Positions 1 through 12,349 of a DNA stretch of 64,000 bases are shown piece by piece. Positions within the stretch are counted from its first letter, which is position 1; each line of letters begins with the position of its first letter. The notes beneath the pieces were generated by a model, which searched no databases, was not told the DNA's origin, and saw nothing but the letters and a program-made list of their open reading frames with translations. The position numbers and the translations under genes were made by a program. This DNA comes from Dioszegia crocea (taxonomy: Eukaryota; Basidiomycota; Tremellomycetes; Tremellales; Bulleribasidiaceae), in NCBI GenBank assembly GCA_001600615.1, contig BCKK01000007.1, positions 1,146,431 through 1,210,430 on the forward strand. Reading direction: 5' to 3'.

Positions 1-396
1 GAGGGATATGGTATGCTATCTTCATCAGCACTGTCATCTCTCTAGAGCAGAGCTGACTTACTCAAAGATCTGCCTCGAAGATTTATCCTCAGGATACACT
101 CTTCTCGCCATCATGAGTCCTAATTCCACATCGGAGCTACCCTCCTTCGGAGCAGTAGCTACATAGACCATGATGGAGCTAGCTGAAAAGCCGCCCTGAA
201 ACGTAATTGCGAACCGACGGGCATTGGGTATTGGCGCAGGGAAGATGAGATGGATGAAGGATGGGACTGAGCTCGATGTCCATGCTGATTCTTGGGATGC
301 GGAGGGGTTGAGTAGGTGCTTTTTGGAAGAGCCGGGTACGGTTGGAGAGGTCGCTATCCGTGTTTTGGGATCGAGAAGGGAGGTAGGGGAGGGCAT
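1..396 (-). CDS. NR2C2AP-like protein, 5' part (runs off left edge)
   Basis: Partial gene reading leftwards from an ATG at 394-396. Exon 1 is 62-396, ending at a GTAAGT donor, and the rest lies in or beyond the left edge. The 112 residues match the plan of nuclear receptor 2C2-associated protein, a small galactose-binding-like (F5/8 type C) beta-sandwich: a KKHL box, then a Trp/Ser patch, a hydrophobic strand ending in FQGGF, and a late YPED box. The cellular role in fungi is unknown; in animals it is named for binding the nuclear receptor TR4, which fungi lack, so that name describes homology only. It is divergent from the mitoribosomal gene at 716. Identity is by recognised motifs; the 3' exons are unseen. 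Confidence 0.72.
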
Positions 397-715
397 GACT
401 GCTATGTGGGGCTGTTACTGGCTGCTGACTATCTTATATGGTCGATCTTGATAAGGGTGTTCGCTGGAACCATCTCGGTGATCAGATCTGTCAGCAAAAG
501 TTGGTGACGTCTCGGACTGTGCCTGTGCCTAGTTACGGCACTCAATTTCCTAATGGCGGAGTGAGCTTGTTAGGAAATTGTCCTAATTCAATTGAACCCA
601 AATTCATTAGGAATATCACTTTCCCACGGTCTCCCGACAAAAGTTGGCCCCGAGTTGCACCATTTTCGACAAGCGCCAGCGACTGCCCTACTCCAAGCTA
701 ATCCCTATCAAAGCA
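397..715. promoter_or_regulatory. Divergent promoter with clustered TCCTAA/TTAGGA motifs
   Basis: This 319 bp spacer separates two divergent genes. It contains TCCTAAT at 548-554 and 581-587, TTAGGA at 570-575 and ATTAGGA at 606-612, so four copies of one hexamer core on both strands within 65 bp. No clear TATA box was seen. A factor binding this motif could serve both genes; that is inference. Confidence 0.35.
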
Positions 716-1876
716 ATGTCAAGAACAGCAGCAGCTCTCCTGCGCTCAGCGCCAACAACAGCTCGTGCCGCTCAGCGAATATCGCTAGCTGGAAAATCGA
801 GCGCAGCGCGAGCAGGATTGAGCCTACCGTCCCGCCAAAACACCTCGGCATTCCATTCCTCCCCAATCCCCCTCGCACCCCGATCGCAAACCAACACTAT
901 ATCCGTCGACCCCCGGATTTTAGACGGGACATCAGGGTTCTTACCGGCGGAGAATATTGATCGGTTGATTGAGTGGCAGACTGGATTATGGGAGCGATTA
1001 GCTGCGGAAGTGAGGAGTGAGTTTTTGGTATCCACTCGAGGCATTTAGCTAAGCTGATGCTTGTCAGATAATCCAGGCCTTTCAGATGTTAAGAGGAGAT
1101 GGGATGAGCAAGGGCTGGACATGACTAGTCTGCTTAACCAGACTGCTCGTGATCCAGCTTTGACGCTGGCGTTCAACTACGCGTCGGCACTCATCAATAA
1201 CAGTTATTTCCTCGAGAGCATTGTAGGTCTCAGTCGCTAGATCAATGATATGATTCAGATACTGATTCTCTTAGAATGCCTCGGATCCCCAGCTCATGCC
1301 CACTTATGTGCAAGATAACGCTGCGGCATTGAAGGAAAAGGCAGAAGCGTATGCTGAGGGAATCATGGGTGGGGGTTGGCTCTGGGTATGTCTCCCTTCC
1401 TCAAATCATCTTTGGAGTCACTGACAGATTTACAGCTCGTACGTACCGGAAACAACATACACGATATCGACATTGTCCCAACATTCGGATCAGGCACACT
1501 GCTCATCACCCAACGATCTCAACTCGGACGAGAGGACGTCCCACTCTTCGGAACTCCCTATTCATCATCCTACACCCCGGCCCCAGTCACTCCACGAGCT
1601 CCTTCTCCCGCTCCAACTCGCACACCCTCTCCTTCTGCCGAGTCGGAATCCACAGCCGCACCCGCCGCTCCCATCCCGCGCCCTGCCAACCAGGCATCGC
1701 AGCGACAACAGAACGAGCCCGGGAGGTCCCCTATCTACCCCGTCCCACTCGCCGTGCTGAATTTGCATGAGATGGCGTATCTGGGCTCAAAGTACGGCGT
1801 GTGGGATAAAAAGAAGTATGCGGGTGACTGGTTTGATAATTTGGATTGGTCAAGGGTGGGAAACAGGGGTAGATGA
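716..1876 (+). CDS. Mitochondrial small-subunit ribosomal protein mS42/mS43 (SOD-like fold)
   Basis: Four exons can be traced: 716-1016, 1068-about 1206, about 1275-1385 and 1436-1876, each flanked by GT-AG. The protein starts with an Arg/Ser/Ala-rich mitochondrial presequence. The mature part follows iron/manganese superoxide dismutases: an N-terminal helical hairpin containing AFNYAS, then a C-terminal alpha/beta domain with NLHEMAYL and a DNLDWSRV end. In true SODs the corresponding box is DVWEHAYY; here Asp is replaced by Asn and His by Met, so metal ligands are lost. This is typical of the mitoribosomal proteins Rsm26 (mS42) and Mrp1 (mS43). A Pro/Ser/Ala-rich insert of about 60 residues separates the two halves of the C-terminal domain. 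I cannot tell mS42 from mS43. Confidence 0.8.
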
Positions 1877-2006
1877 TGGAGCTTAGGAAGGAATGGTACA
1901 CCTATGTGTAAGGTGCAATGTATGAGATGGGTCCTATACCTATATGCTATGATGTTGATTGCTGGCAGCTTCGGTGGTACGCCATCTCGCATACTGACAT
2001 TCTCTT

Positions 2007-5000
2007 TTAGTCTAACGTCTTTCGACTGAGCACAGACCGAATCTCCCGGTGTTGCGACATCCAAGCCGGGAAATTGGCCTTATCAAGAGTGACGCCTTCA
2101 TCCTTGCACTCCAGCAAGAAATTTGTCAAGACGATAAGAGTACCATCTAACGTGTGAGCTACTGTACCTATCCTAGTGCAAAGGCCAGGGTAAAGGAAAC
2201 TGCAACTCACATCGGTACAGATAGTTGACGGCTTGACTGATTAACGGTCGTTGCTTTGCAGATCCAGCAGGAGCAGCATCAACCTTGAGTTTGAAACTGA
2301 TATATCAGCTTTGGCCTCGCTATCGCTACTCATGCTGAATTCTGCGCTCAAGAAAGTTGACTCACTCATATACCGCCTTGCGCAGATTTTGAACACCCTC
2401 CATCTCATCCACTGCCCGATCGGTCAGACGTTTCGCCTCTACCAATCATCAGTTCTTGTCCGCAAGTCAAACAACAGAATCCGGTGCGTTGAACTCACGT
2501 TTGCCATGTCGGAGAACAGTAACCAATTGCAGAATAGTTTTGTACTCTCCTAAGGAAGTCAGCTTTGTCCATTGTTCGAACTGTTCTCAAATGATGAAGA
2601 TCAGCAGGAAACTGACCATTGAGATATTGCGCCTCCTCAGAGCCCACACCGCCATTCTCATCCCATACTTCCTCATCCTCAGACTCATCTACCTCGACCC
2701 GCCCAGCCTCAATCGTAGCGATAAGTGAAGCAGCTACCATGCCCGTCGTAGTGCGTCCTCTGCCCATTTGACAATTGAACCTAGTATATCAGCTCTGCAG
2801 CCAAGTCTCAAAGAAGATTGGGCATTCTCTAGCTGATGGTCCACTTACACAAAGTCCGATTCGCCAATTAGACCCCTTGCAACCCGATCCACAATAGTTT
2901 GCAAACTGGCAGGTAATGGTGCTTGTTCATCCGTCTGGGCAAGTATGAGCTGTAACTCCACATGTAATGACAGACCTAAGGAGACAGCTCACAATTGCCA
3001 CCCGAAGATAATCCACCTGATACCCTTCCCTAATAACCTCCTCATAAAGCTCTCGAGGCGTCATGATATCCTTCTCCTCAATAGTTTCCCAGATCGGTAT
3101 AATCTCATACGTTCCCGGTTTAGTTTCCACTTCATCATGAACCAACAACTTGCCCTCGCCCGCTCGCATCTCACGAAGCACGTCTTCTTTGAGTTTATTC
3201 TCCATTCTTTCCACTACGGCAGCAGTCACGCCTGTCGTCCTGATCTTGTCAGCTGAGTTACTCGAAAAGAGGTGACGAGCTGAAAGCCCACTCAATGTTG
3301 TTGACTGGTTTATCGATCAGACGAAGGACATGTGGTCGAGTCTTGATGTACTAGGCTGTTAGCTTTACGCGGCGCGGGTAACCGGACAAACAGCTCACCA
3401 GCACAGGTTCCTCTCTCAGTGATGTCCAGACGATCCGTTTCTCCCCCTTGGGCCCCGCACCCATCTTGACCAAAGCGTTTCGTAAACCAGGTCCGCTAGG
3501 CATTCTACGAAATCAGCTCTGACTGAATGCGGCATGCTGTGGTTGAGCTTACCCCGTTCCATACACGTAATGCTCGGATCCAGCCGGAGTGTCCTTGGAG
3601 CTTGATGCCTCGCTGTACTGACTCTCGGCCATCGTAGGAGGGATGAGCGGCATCCGCCTATAATTTGCAGCCCCATCAACGCGGCTAGAAGAGTTGTAAG
3701 CTACATGATCCGGCCCGTTCTCTAAACAGGGCTCCAGTCAGCTTACTCGGGTAGACTTTGCTTCTGAAGACCAGAGAAGAAATCAGATTTCAGAATCTAG
3801 TCCATCAGCTATGTCACGCTCTACATCACAAGGAGCTCAGTTAACTCACCGTTTGCGCAGACAAGATAGCGCCAGATCGATTAGCGACGACCTGAGCAAC
3901 TTCATCCGGCAACTAAGATCATCAGCTATCATCCCGATGGCATCATTGGGATCTGTGAAGCTCACCGCCATCCCATTCGCCAATTCCATTCGATCAATAG
4001 GTGTCAAACCCGTCAAACCTCCATGTTCCAACTCCGTCTCAAGAGTCTTAAAGACCGGTCGGTGTTTGACCCACGATTCGAAAGTGTACGGCTCGTCTTC
4101 ATCTGGTTTTCGATCGTCTAGATATGCTTGGAAAAGGAGGAGATAGTAGTATCGCCTCAAATGATATAAACCTATTCGTGTAAGTTAGTTTCATCTTCGT
4201 CAGACAGAGTGAAATTTTTGAACGTACCCTTCTCAATATAGCTATCCTTCTTCTCGGGATCATCAGTCTCTTCAGCCTTCAGTCTGAATTCCTGAATCGT
4301 ATCCCGGAGGTTAAAGTGCGCAGCTGCCGCATCAACAGCTTCATCAACGACCTGGATCATAAGCTTCTATCCCTTGACATGGCCAGGAAAACAGATAACT
4401 CACTCGCTTGACTTCAACTCCATTCCTAATAACTCTCAAACAGCTGTTTATAATCTGCCAGCTGACCCTTGCCGCTCCACCGGACCCAGCGCTCGTTATC
4501 GACGACGTCGCAAGTTTGCGTAACCCAGCGGCGGACGCTGCTGATCGGCCTCTGTCTCTCGATGGAGTCGGCGGATAATTCCCATCGTGCCCTCCCTTTC
4601 TCAGCCAGCGCTGCATGAGGAGCAGCATAATGGCTGTTGTAGAACTCCGACCGCGGCCTAGTTGATCATTCAGGATGAAGGCGGTGTTTTGTAGACCGGT
4701 TCGCATGCAGATATCGAGTAATTGGGAGATATCGTGGAACTAATGTGTTAGCTTTGGGAGTCCGTCAGAAATAGCCACTCAACTCACATCAGGGGATGAT
4801 TCCGACGTGACGGGTACTCTGAAAAACACCAATTTCAACCCCTCCGTCGAACTTGCCAACCCATCCATCACATCCTTTATACTCTCCACATCACCGGACT
4901 CTACACTTTCCCAAACGGGTACCACCTCCCCATCGGAAGTTTCAGTGTGGAGCAGGACAGTCCCTTGGAATTGTCCAAGTTCAGTGATGACGTCGGACTT

Positions 5001-8000
5001 TAGTCGCTGTTCTAATAGTTCGACACGGTTAGCTGACACGCCGGAATAGTCTCGCATGTTCCGGAGAAGAGTACTGCCTCTGCGCAAGCAGTATGGCGAT
5101 CCTGGAGTGTCAGCGTTGTGAACAATAGTTGTGGTACCGGAGGGACTTACCGTTAATCATGACTAGTGGTTCTTCTCGTAGACAGATCCAGAATAAGGTG
5201 TTGATTGCTGGACATTTCTCCTTGACGACGTTTACAATGAGAGATAAGGCGTCCTGTGTCGGCTGGCCAGTTGTGAAAATGGCAGATCCGGGAACTTGTC
5301 GGAAACCGACGGCACCGCGAACACCTTCGGATGAAGGAGCCGTATCTGTAGTCCACTGATCTGATTTCTGGGCTATCAGCTATCTGATCTTCATCTGACT
5401 CGGGCGCAAGTGAGACATACCAGAAGTGTTCTAAAATGTCAGCGTTACATCCGAGCGACTCCCCTTGAGAGGGGCGATGCAAGCGAAACTCACGATGCCC
5501 TCAACATGATTCCACTCCGATTCGACACCACATGCTCTGCCCATTCATCACCCAGAACTTTCCCACCCTGCAGATCCAGATCTCTGGGTCGACCGTGGGG
5601 TCTATCCCCACTACCACTTTCGGCGTGTTCAGAAGTCTTGGAGATCTGGCTGAGATCATTTACGGGCGCGAATGCCGCTAGGCGATTTCCGGTCTGGCGT
5701 CGTAGGCTTTTGATTTGGCTGATACGTCAGTTTACTTCTACCGACCGGGGGAAGGGACTTACTTCCAGATTTCGGGTCGATTCTGGATATGTCAGCTTAC
5801 GTCCTTTCTTGCGAACCTAGTGGACGAAAAACTAACCATTAACCAAGCTGCAAACGTCGTTCCGGTAGAGCCTGCATCTTCTTCCTCAACGTATGCGGCA
5901 AATACGATCAGGTCAAAGTACTGTTCGAGCTGGTTGGTAAGTTTCAGCTCCGACAAAGCCGTTTGGAGCAGCGACAACTCACAGCTCGTAGCGCTCTACC
6001 TAAGAGGGCTTGTCGCGTCTTATCATCCATGGAGGAAGCACTATACTTGATACGATACTCAATCACAATTTCCCGTAAATTGACAACGGCATCACCTGCC
6101 CTGATCAGCACTTCCCATGTCTAGCAATGGAGAAGACTCACAGCTATCGATCACTTCATCTACTAGCTGCTTCATCTGACGTCCGTGATCCAAGCTCGAG
6201 ATGAGTGAGAGGACCATCTGATAGTTGCCCATATGCGCCTTGCGGAGTTCTTCCAATAAGACGGGTTGGGAAGTCAAGAGGTCGACAGCTGTGCCGTGTC
6301 TCGAGGGTAGTGCTGACTTGTCAGTTCACTGATACGCTGCGCGACTTCGAAGGGGATCTGGAAACTCACTTCTGTCCAGGACTTGAGTAAGCTGCAAGAG
6401 GCTCTTAGTCAATACTTGTTGTTGAGCCGCTTGTTCAAGGAATTGTGTCGCTTGCGATTGTTGAGATCCAGGGAGATTTGCGAAGCTGGACGGCTGGGAA
6501 TGTCAGTGTGCAGCAAGCGAAAGATTGGCTGCAGAGCGAGACGAGAACATACTGTGGCTATTCCCGATTGACTGCTGGCCTTCGGGAAAGCATCCTCGTA
6601 TCCCCTCACTAGAAGCTGCTTACGGCGAAGTAGACTAGCAGCAACCATGGCGAATGTGGCTGGATAGTCAGTTTTATGGCGATCGGAATCGAGCGTTCAA
6701 CTCACTACGCACGACGCCCATTCCGCAATTGAACACAAGAGAAGTACTGATTGGGTCAACATCTTTGATGGCGGCAACGTATGAGTCCAGATATGCGTCC
6801 TAGGCAGAATCAGCAACTGCCCAAGAGTGTAACATGGTTTTCCCATCTAGCAAAGTCAAGCCCCTCTAGCTCAAAGTGGGGCATCTCCTCATTCCTCCAG
6901 ACCAGAATGGCCAGAAAACCCAAACATTGACTCACCTCGATAGGCGTATCAGGCGCAATCGGTATCCGATGATAAACCACCCTCCAGCCCTCTTCCCTGA
7001 TATCCTCATATAGCTCCTTAGGCGTCCTAATGCTTCGCTCATCCACACTCATCCACGTCGGGACCAAATGCTCATCCTTCAGCTCATCATGAACCAGTAT
7101 CATCCCGCCGTACTTGCGCGCCTCTTCTAGAATGTCTTGCTTGAGTCTGGTTTCTATGTCTTCGAGGTTTCCGGCTCGGTTGGACAGGTTCAGAGTTTGG
7201 AAAGGCGTAGAGGCATCTCGGAGGACGTATGGGCGACCATTGCTAAGTAGTCAGCTTTAATGTTCTCTCTTGGTAGAAAGAAAAGGAGGAAACTGACCAG
7301 TACACTATGCGAAGTCAGCTTACACGTTATCTTGTCAAGCAATTGAAAAGCTCACCCAGCGTCTCCTCTCTCGTACTAAACCAAATCGCCTGACCATCAT
7401 CCTTCTCAGACAAAGCACTACCCGAAATCCTCCTCACCAACTGAGGATGCGACAATACCTTCTCAAGCTGAACCCCGAGCTTAGCGGGTCCCGTACCCTG
7501 ACTCGTAGGCTTATGGACTGAGGATGATGCTCGCCGAGATGATGAAGCAAGAGGAGGCAATAGATTGTCAGGCTGACAGCCGAGGATAGTGAGAATGGAC
7601 TTGAGACCAGGGACAGTTGGTTGGGCAACGCCAAAGACGTTTAGACCCTCTTCGTCTGGTGCGCGGAAGTTCGGAGCGCCTTGGATCTCGAGATCTAGGT
7701 CTAACGCTCGGCCTGTAGGATAGTGGTCTGCGTGTCAGCTGAGAAGCTGTGAATGATCCGAGCGTGGTGTGGAACCGGTAAAGGGATTGGTCCAAGCGCA
7801 GTCCAAGCGGAATTAGCATACCTGTCTTCAAAATGAATCTGAATTGTCAGCTCCAAACCACAAGAGTAGAAGTAGAAGCTTACCCTCGACCCAGAACAGC
7901 GCCCGAGCGTCGCTTAACAACCCCATCGCCCTCTTTCTTCAATCGAAGTTGAATACCGAGCACCCTCCTTTCCTTTCCACCAGTCAAGCCTCTGATACTA

Positions 8001-8218
8001 CTCGATGCCTGCCCTTGGCCTGACAGACTTCCGAAAGACCTTGCATCTCTCGTATGCGGTCTGACTGGATGAGGTCCGAGTGGGGATGGTCTGTGAGCTG
8101 GCGACGTGTAGGATGGTTGGGGTGAGATGGGGGCGGACACGCGGTCTGATTGCGGTGGGGCGGATGTTGATCGGTTCTGATGTGATATCTGAGCGTCTTG
8201 AGGCTCGGTAGGAGCCAT
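2007..8218 (-). CDS. Paladin-like protein with three PTP/phytase-like phosphatase repeats
   Basis: A long minus-strand gene of more than fifteen small exons, from the ATG at 8216-8218 to a TAA at 2007-2009. Three repeats of the PTP-like phytase (paladin) domain are visible. Each has a stretch of the type LLVHDE, a V-P-x-W-x-S/T-V box and a C-terminal P-loop. Repeat 1 (about 7.7-5.7 kb) has FNCGMGVVR (near 6715-6740); repeat 3 (about 3.4-2.5 kb) has FNCQMGRGRT (near 2750-2775). Both fit the CX5R catalytic loop. Repeat 2 (about 5.2-4.3 kb) reads ILNDQLGRGRS near 4655-4680, with Asp where the Cys should be, so it is probably non-catalytic. The substrate is unknown; relatives include inositol-phosphate and protein phosphatases. 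The N-terminal about 110 residues are Ser/Pro/Arg-rich. Family assignment is firm; individual splice sites are not all fixed. Confidence 0.85.
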
Positions 8219-8626
8219 GATACTCTACTCTATGGATCTGCTGGACGTACGTAGGTAGGCTCAGGCAACGTCTTGTCCTTCAGCTTCAGTAGTCGGTAGT
8301 CTAATGTTTTGCGGGGCTCCATTGAGAATCGGACTAGATTTGGGTGGCGAAATTGAGAGTGGCAGTTACTACAGGAGCCGATGGGTGGTAAGATTGAGCT
8401 CGACTCCCGATGAAGTTTTGGCATAATGTTGTTACGTGGAACCTGCATGCCAGCTAGCACATCATGGGCACTCCGTACTCAGATCACAATAGCAACATGA
8501 ATCATGTTGCATGAATCTACGGAACGAAATCTAGACCCCACCTCCAAGTATACACAATGTGTTGATTCTCATGCTCATATCTCCTTCCGGCCGTTCAAGC
8601 AGCAGCTCCGTCAGCGGAATGATGAC
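8219..8626. other. Spacer, nothing recognised
   Basis: About 400 bp between the start of the paladin-like gene and the 3' end of the decayed orphan gene. It must hold the promoter of the paladin-like gene. I saw no repeat, RNA gene or convincing coding exon. Confidence 0.4.
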
Positions 8627-9445
8627 TCATCCGTTAAGGGGGTCCATGTAGGAGGCCACCGGAACGTGACTGAAGAATTTGATTTCTCCCGTCACCACAC
8701 CGGTGCCCGCCCCCTGCATCGCGGGATCGATCTCCACCGCCGGATTCCAGGTATCCGCCTTCACGAAAATGGGACCTGTGAAAGTCCGCACCCCGTCGAC
8801 AGTCTGATCGTCTCCAACTGTCTCATACACCTTCCATTCCGGAAGATAGTCCACTTGGAATAATCCCTTGGGAAGCTCAGGGTGATCAGTTCCCCTCATT
8901 CGGACAGAAATTGGTGGATCGTATCGCGTCACAGGCCGGCCGATGGTGAGATCAGTCTTGTCGAGTTCTCCTCACCAGTGCTGTACCCGTGTCTCGGCGT
9001 TGCCCTTCATCAGTGGGACGGGCACTGTACCTGCCTCGTGATGCTTGAACAGCGGGAGAATGATGAAGGTCTCGAGGCCGCTGAGAGATGGCGAGGATGA
9101 TGCAGAGTCTGGCAACTTGACGCGAAAGACGCCGCGTTTGGTCGGGACAATGGGAATACGAGAGACGGAGACGATTTGCTGAGTGGGGTCTTCGCTCGGC
9201 ATGTCGAAAGACAAAAAATGCTCGATGTTCTCTGGGTCTGACGCGGATGCGGCATTTTCGATCTGATAGTAAGCGGAATTGTTGGTGAGGCTTGCGTCAT
9301 GCAGATTGATTGGGAGTCGCGGCTCCGAAAGGGTGATGGTCGGCACAGAGTCGAAAGTGGCCGAGGCTCCAGCGCCCGATGCCTTTTGAAGGTAGCTTGA
9401 TATCACGGCGTTGAATGCTGTAGTACTCTGGATTTGGATGGGATG
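8627..9445 (-). pseudogene. Orphan-family member D, interrupted by in-frame TGA
   Basis: One reading frame runs from about 9445 to a stop at 8627-8629 but is broken by TGA at 8972-8974. Both sides are homologous to the two intact relatives at 15.2 and 16.5 kb. Before the stop, the order PIVP, an aromatic strand, GLETF and TVPVPL matches PVVP, RRYRI, GLETF and DTVPLY of copy A. After the stop, KTDLTIG matches AKNLAIG of copy A and SKDLRIT of copy B. No GT-AG pair of normal length removes the TGA. The start is unresolved: an ATG at 9512-9514 lies in the same frame but is separated by another TGA, and the intron with the best signals there would shift the frame. The likeliest reading is a recently decayed gene; stop readthrough is the alternative. 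Function unknown. Confidence 0.6.
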
Positions 9446-10071
9446 CTGGTAGTGATGCTGTCAGGTATTAGTGAGGAGCTGGGGGAGAACGTACGGATAG
9501 CGTATGACAGCCATGGGCGCCCGCGAGTGTACGCGAGGCCTTGTGCGGCGTTGCCACCCAGAGACTCCTTTGTACTTGTTTAGAACACGCCTTTTCCTTT
9601 GGCCCAATGACCCCCACCGATTCAGCTACAGTGTGTGGACATGTTTGACGTGCAAGCACGTGGTCTACTGTCGCAAGCCTGCGACTCATCAATCACCCCT
9701 TTATTGACATCCCTTCAAGCTTCTCCTGCAGAGCTTGCCGGTGGATTTTCTTGCTCATTTAGTCAACTATCGTGCCACATACAACTTCAAGAATGGCGGC
9801 AAAGCGTGGTACGCGTCGAGATCGGGGTGTACTAGAGCTTGATGATGCTTGCTATGGATCTGTGGAAACGGCTCAGCCCGACTGCTAAGGCGTTGACCAG
9901 TCCAATACGCAAGGACTTAATTCCAGTCAGCTGCGATCCGGAAGATCCATAAGAGAAACACGATGCATCCAGATGTTAAGATCTAGATTACAAACCCCGT
10001 TGAAGAGAAAAAGCCCATATCCTCTATATCTAAGTACCCCACATTATAACGCCCCTCGCCTTCATCTAAAC
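9446..10071. other. Spacer between orphan gene D and permease
   Basis: About 620 bp. It contains the unresolved 5' end of the minus-strand orphan gene and the 3' flank of the permease. Several short open frames on both strands show no family resemblance and were not called. A CACGTG box occurs near 9658-9663. Confidence 0.35.
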
Positions 10072-12349
10072 TTACAACCCGGTGTGACCATCGGGAGGTC
10101 CACGGTAGTGCGACCTGCCGCGGATGACATACCAAGTGACGGAAATGGCGCCAAAGCCAACAAAGACCACGGCGGCGTCTGGACTATCAGCACTTGTGCT
10201 TCTACGGGGAAGAGCTCAGAACTCACAGTTCATGTTGACTTCAGTGACGGGGAGGATGGTAGGGAATGACAAGATTGGAATGGCAAGGATGTACCATGCG
10301 ATCGAGACGCTATCTGATCAGCTTGCCTCGTGACTCATCAAGGAGTGTGTTAAAGCTTACATATTGGCAAAGAACCCAATCTTTCCCTTGTAGAATTTTG
10401 TCCCCTGAATCTGTTTCCTACCCCTGAAAAAGGACAAGAGGATAGGCACAGCGCAAGAACCTCCAAGACACAAAACGGAAACACCCAAAAAGGCATTAAA
10501 GGCCGCTGTGGATCCAAAGTAGATACACGCCAGAGCACACTGAATGACGGATTGGACAATGAAGCCGTTCAGGGGCATTTCGAGTCGCTTTGAGGTTTTA
10601 CTGAGCCATTTCTGACCGGGGAGACCACCATCACGGGCAAATCTGATAATCAGCCATAGACTGAGGGTATGAAACGCAAGACTTACGCCCAGACGCATCG
10701 CGAGGTTGCTTGAGAGCAAGCCAGACCGCAAGAAAGACCAATGACGAGGACTGATGATTAGCTTGACTATGGTGGAGGTATGATGGAAACTCACTCAGGA
10801 AGAACAGCCCGAAAGCACCCGAGTTGGATCCGATGGCTTGTCGGTAGATCTCAGGTAAGGGCTGACCGGTTGGGCTGGCGAGGATGGTAGCGAGATCGCC
10901 AAGGGTGAACATGATGGGTAGGAGGAACATGAATCCGAGGACACCGCTGGAATGTCAGCTATGTCGCAGAGCAATTCGCCGAGTTGACTTACTTGACCAT
11001 AACACCGTAAAGCCTAAAATCAGCTCTGCTCATTTCGCTTTGAGGGCAAACTCACATGGCGCGCGGGATGGTAGTCTCGGGAGACTTGGCCTCCTCAGAC
11101 ATAGCAGGCAACATGCCGGTGGCACTAAAGCAGTACGCGCCCTGAATAAGTCCCAGAACCCATTGCTGATCGTCAGCAAACGTCGCTGTTTTGACGTACC
11201 ATGCCGACTGGCCAACCAGCGCCCATGTCCATGAACTCAGTGAAGACCGTCGAGGCGGATAAACGACCGGCATCAGCCTTAATGGGCAACGTAATGACCG
11301 TAGCGAGGACACTGGAGGTCAGCGTAGCCATGTAGATTTGGTCGGACGAAACTTACGCTGCAACGACAATGACGATGGTGGCGATCTGGATATCAGCTCT
11401 GGATGGATGTGGAGACTTACGTCGACCATGGGTAGGAATCGCTGTCCTACGATAGCAATCACGCCAAGCAAGAGGATACTGCTAGTCAGCTCAAGTGCAG
11501 TTGATGAAAGAAATAACGCACGTTGCCCATGCTGTAAGCACGGTGTGCCACGGGAGGGGGACGTAGTCGGGGTAGAAGACTACAGTCAGCACTACCAAAG
11601 GTCAAGACATACGAATCACGGATGACAGTATAAGCTGGGCCGTGCTGTACAATCAGCTCCGCCATGTTTGAGATTGAAACGTGCGACTCACGCAAAGTTG
11701 ACGGCGAGCGTGACTGTGATGTTTCCGACCACAGCCAGCCACCCGACGACATACGACATCAAGGGCGCAAGCTTGGGTGGCGCAAGCATGTAGGACCAGT
11801 AGTACACACCGCCTGAGACGGGGTATTTGGATGCGATCTCGCCGAGGGAGGTAGCGACGCAAATGTACACGCAGGACATAATGATCCAGTCCCAGAGAGC
11901 GACGAGGGGTCCGCCGTTACCCAGAGTGTAGACTGGGAGTTAGCTTAGACCTCAACTAGGGGCGTGATAGCTTACAGAAAGTGGTCGAAAGACCGTAAGG
12001 GACCGAGCTCAAAACGATAGTCATCATCCACAAATTGAAGAAGGTCTTGGTCTGTAAAATGAGCGTGCGATCATCAATTTCGGCTTAGCAACTCACACGA
12101 GGCAGCTCCTGAACATACCTGGAATATCAGTAAGGGTAGCCTATACTTGACCTAAGTATGCTCACCCAAATTCTCGCTCGAGCAGCATCCCATCCTGCAA
12201 AGCCCCCTCGTCGTGTGACAACGTGGACAGCCTCCTGGTGTTGATGATGTCTGCCTGTCAGCTATATGAATCGGTAGCTTTCGTGCACACCTACCTTTGT
12301 CATCTTTGAGCTCATCCGAGCCGTTCAATACACCATGCGTAGCACTCAT
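10072..12349 (-). CDS. Amino acid / GABA / choline-type permease (APC superfamily)
   Basis: Minus-strand gene of about ten exons, starting at the ATG at 12347-12349 (protein begins MSATHG) and ending at TAA 10072-10074. After a hydrophilic N-terminus come about twelve hydrophobic spans. The first third has the family signature SLGEIASKYPVSGGVYYW followed by a VGWLAVVGN helix, as in fungal GABA permease and choline transporter relatives (TC 2.A.3.4). The last exon encodes a helix ending in the basic tail RGRSHYRGP, also usual for this family. I set the last acceptors at ATAG and TCCAG because only these keep the frame. It acts at the plasma or vacuolar membrane; the substrate cannot be told from sequence alone. 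Confidence 0.85.

Noticed and set aside
8933..8974. A tiny intron removing the TGA of orphan gene D
   Set aside because: The only GT...AG combination would be about 20 bp, far below the size of any intron seen here, and would delete residues conserved in copies A and B.
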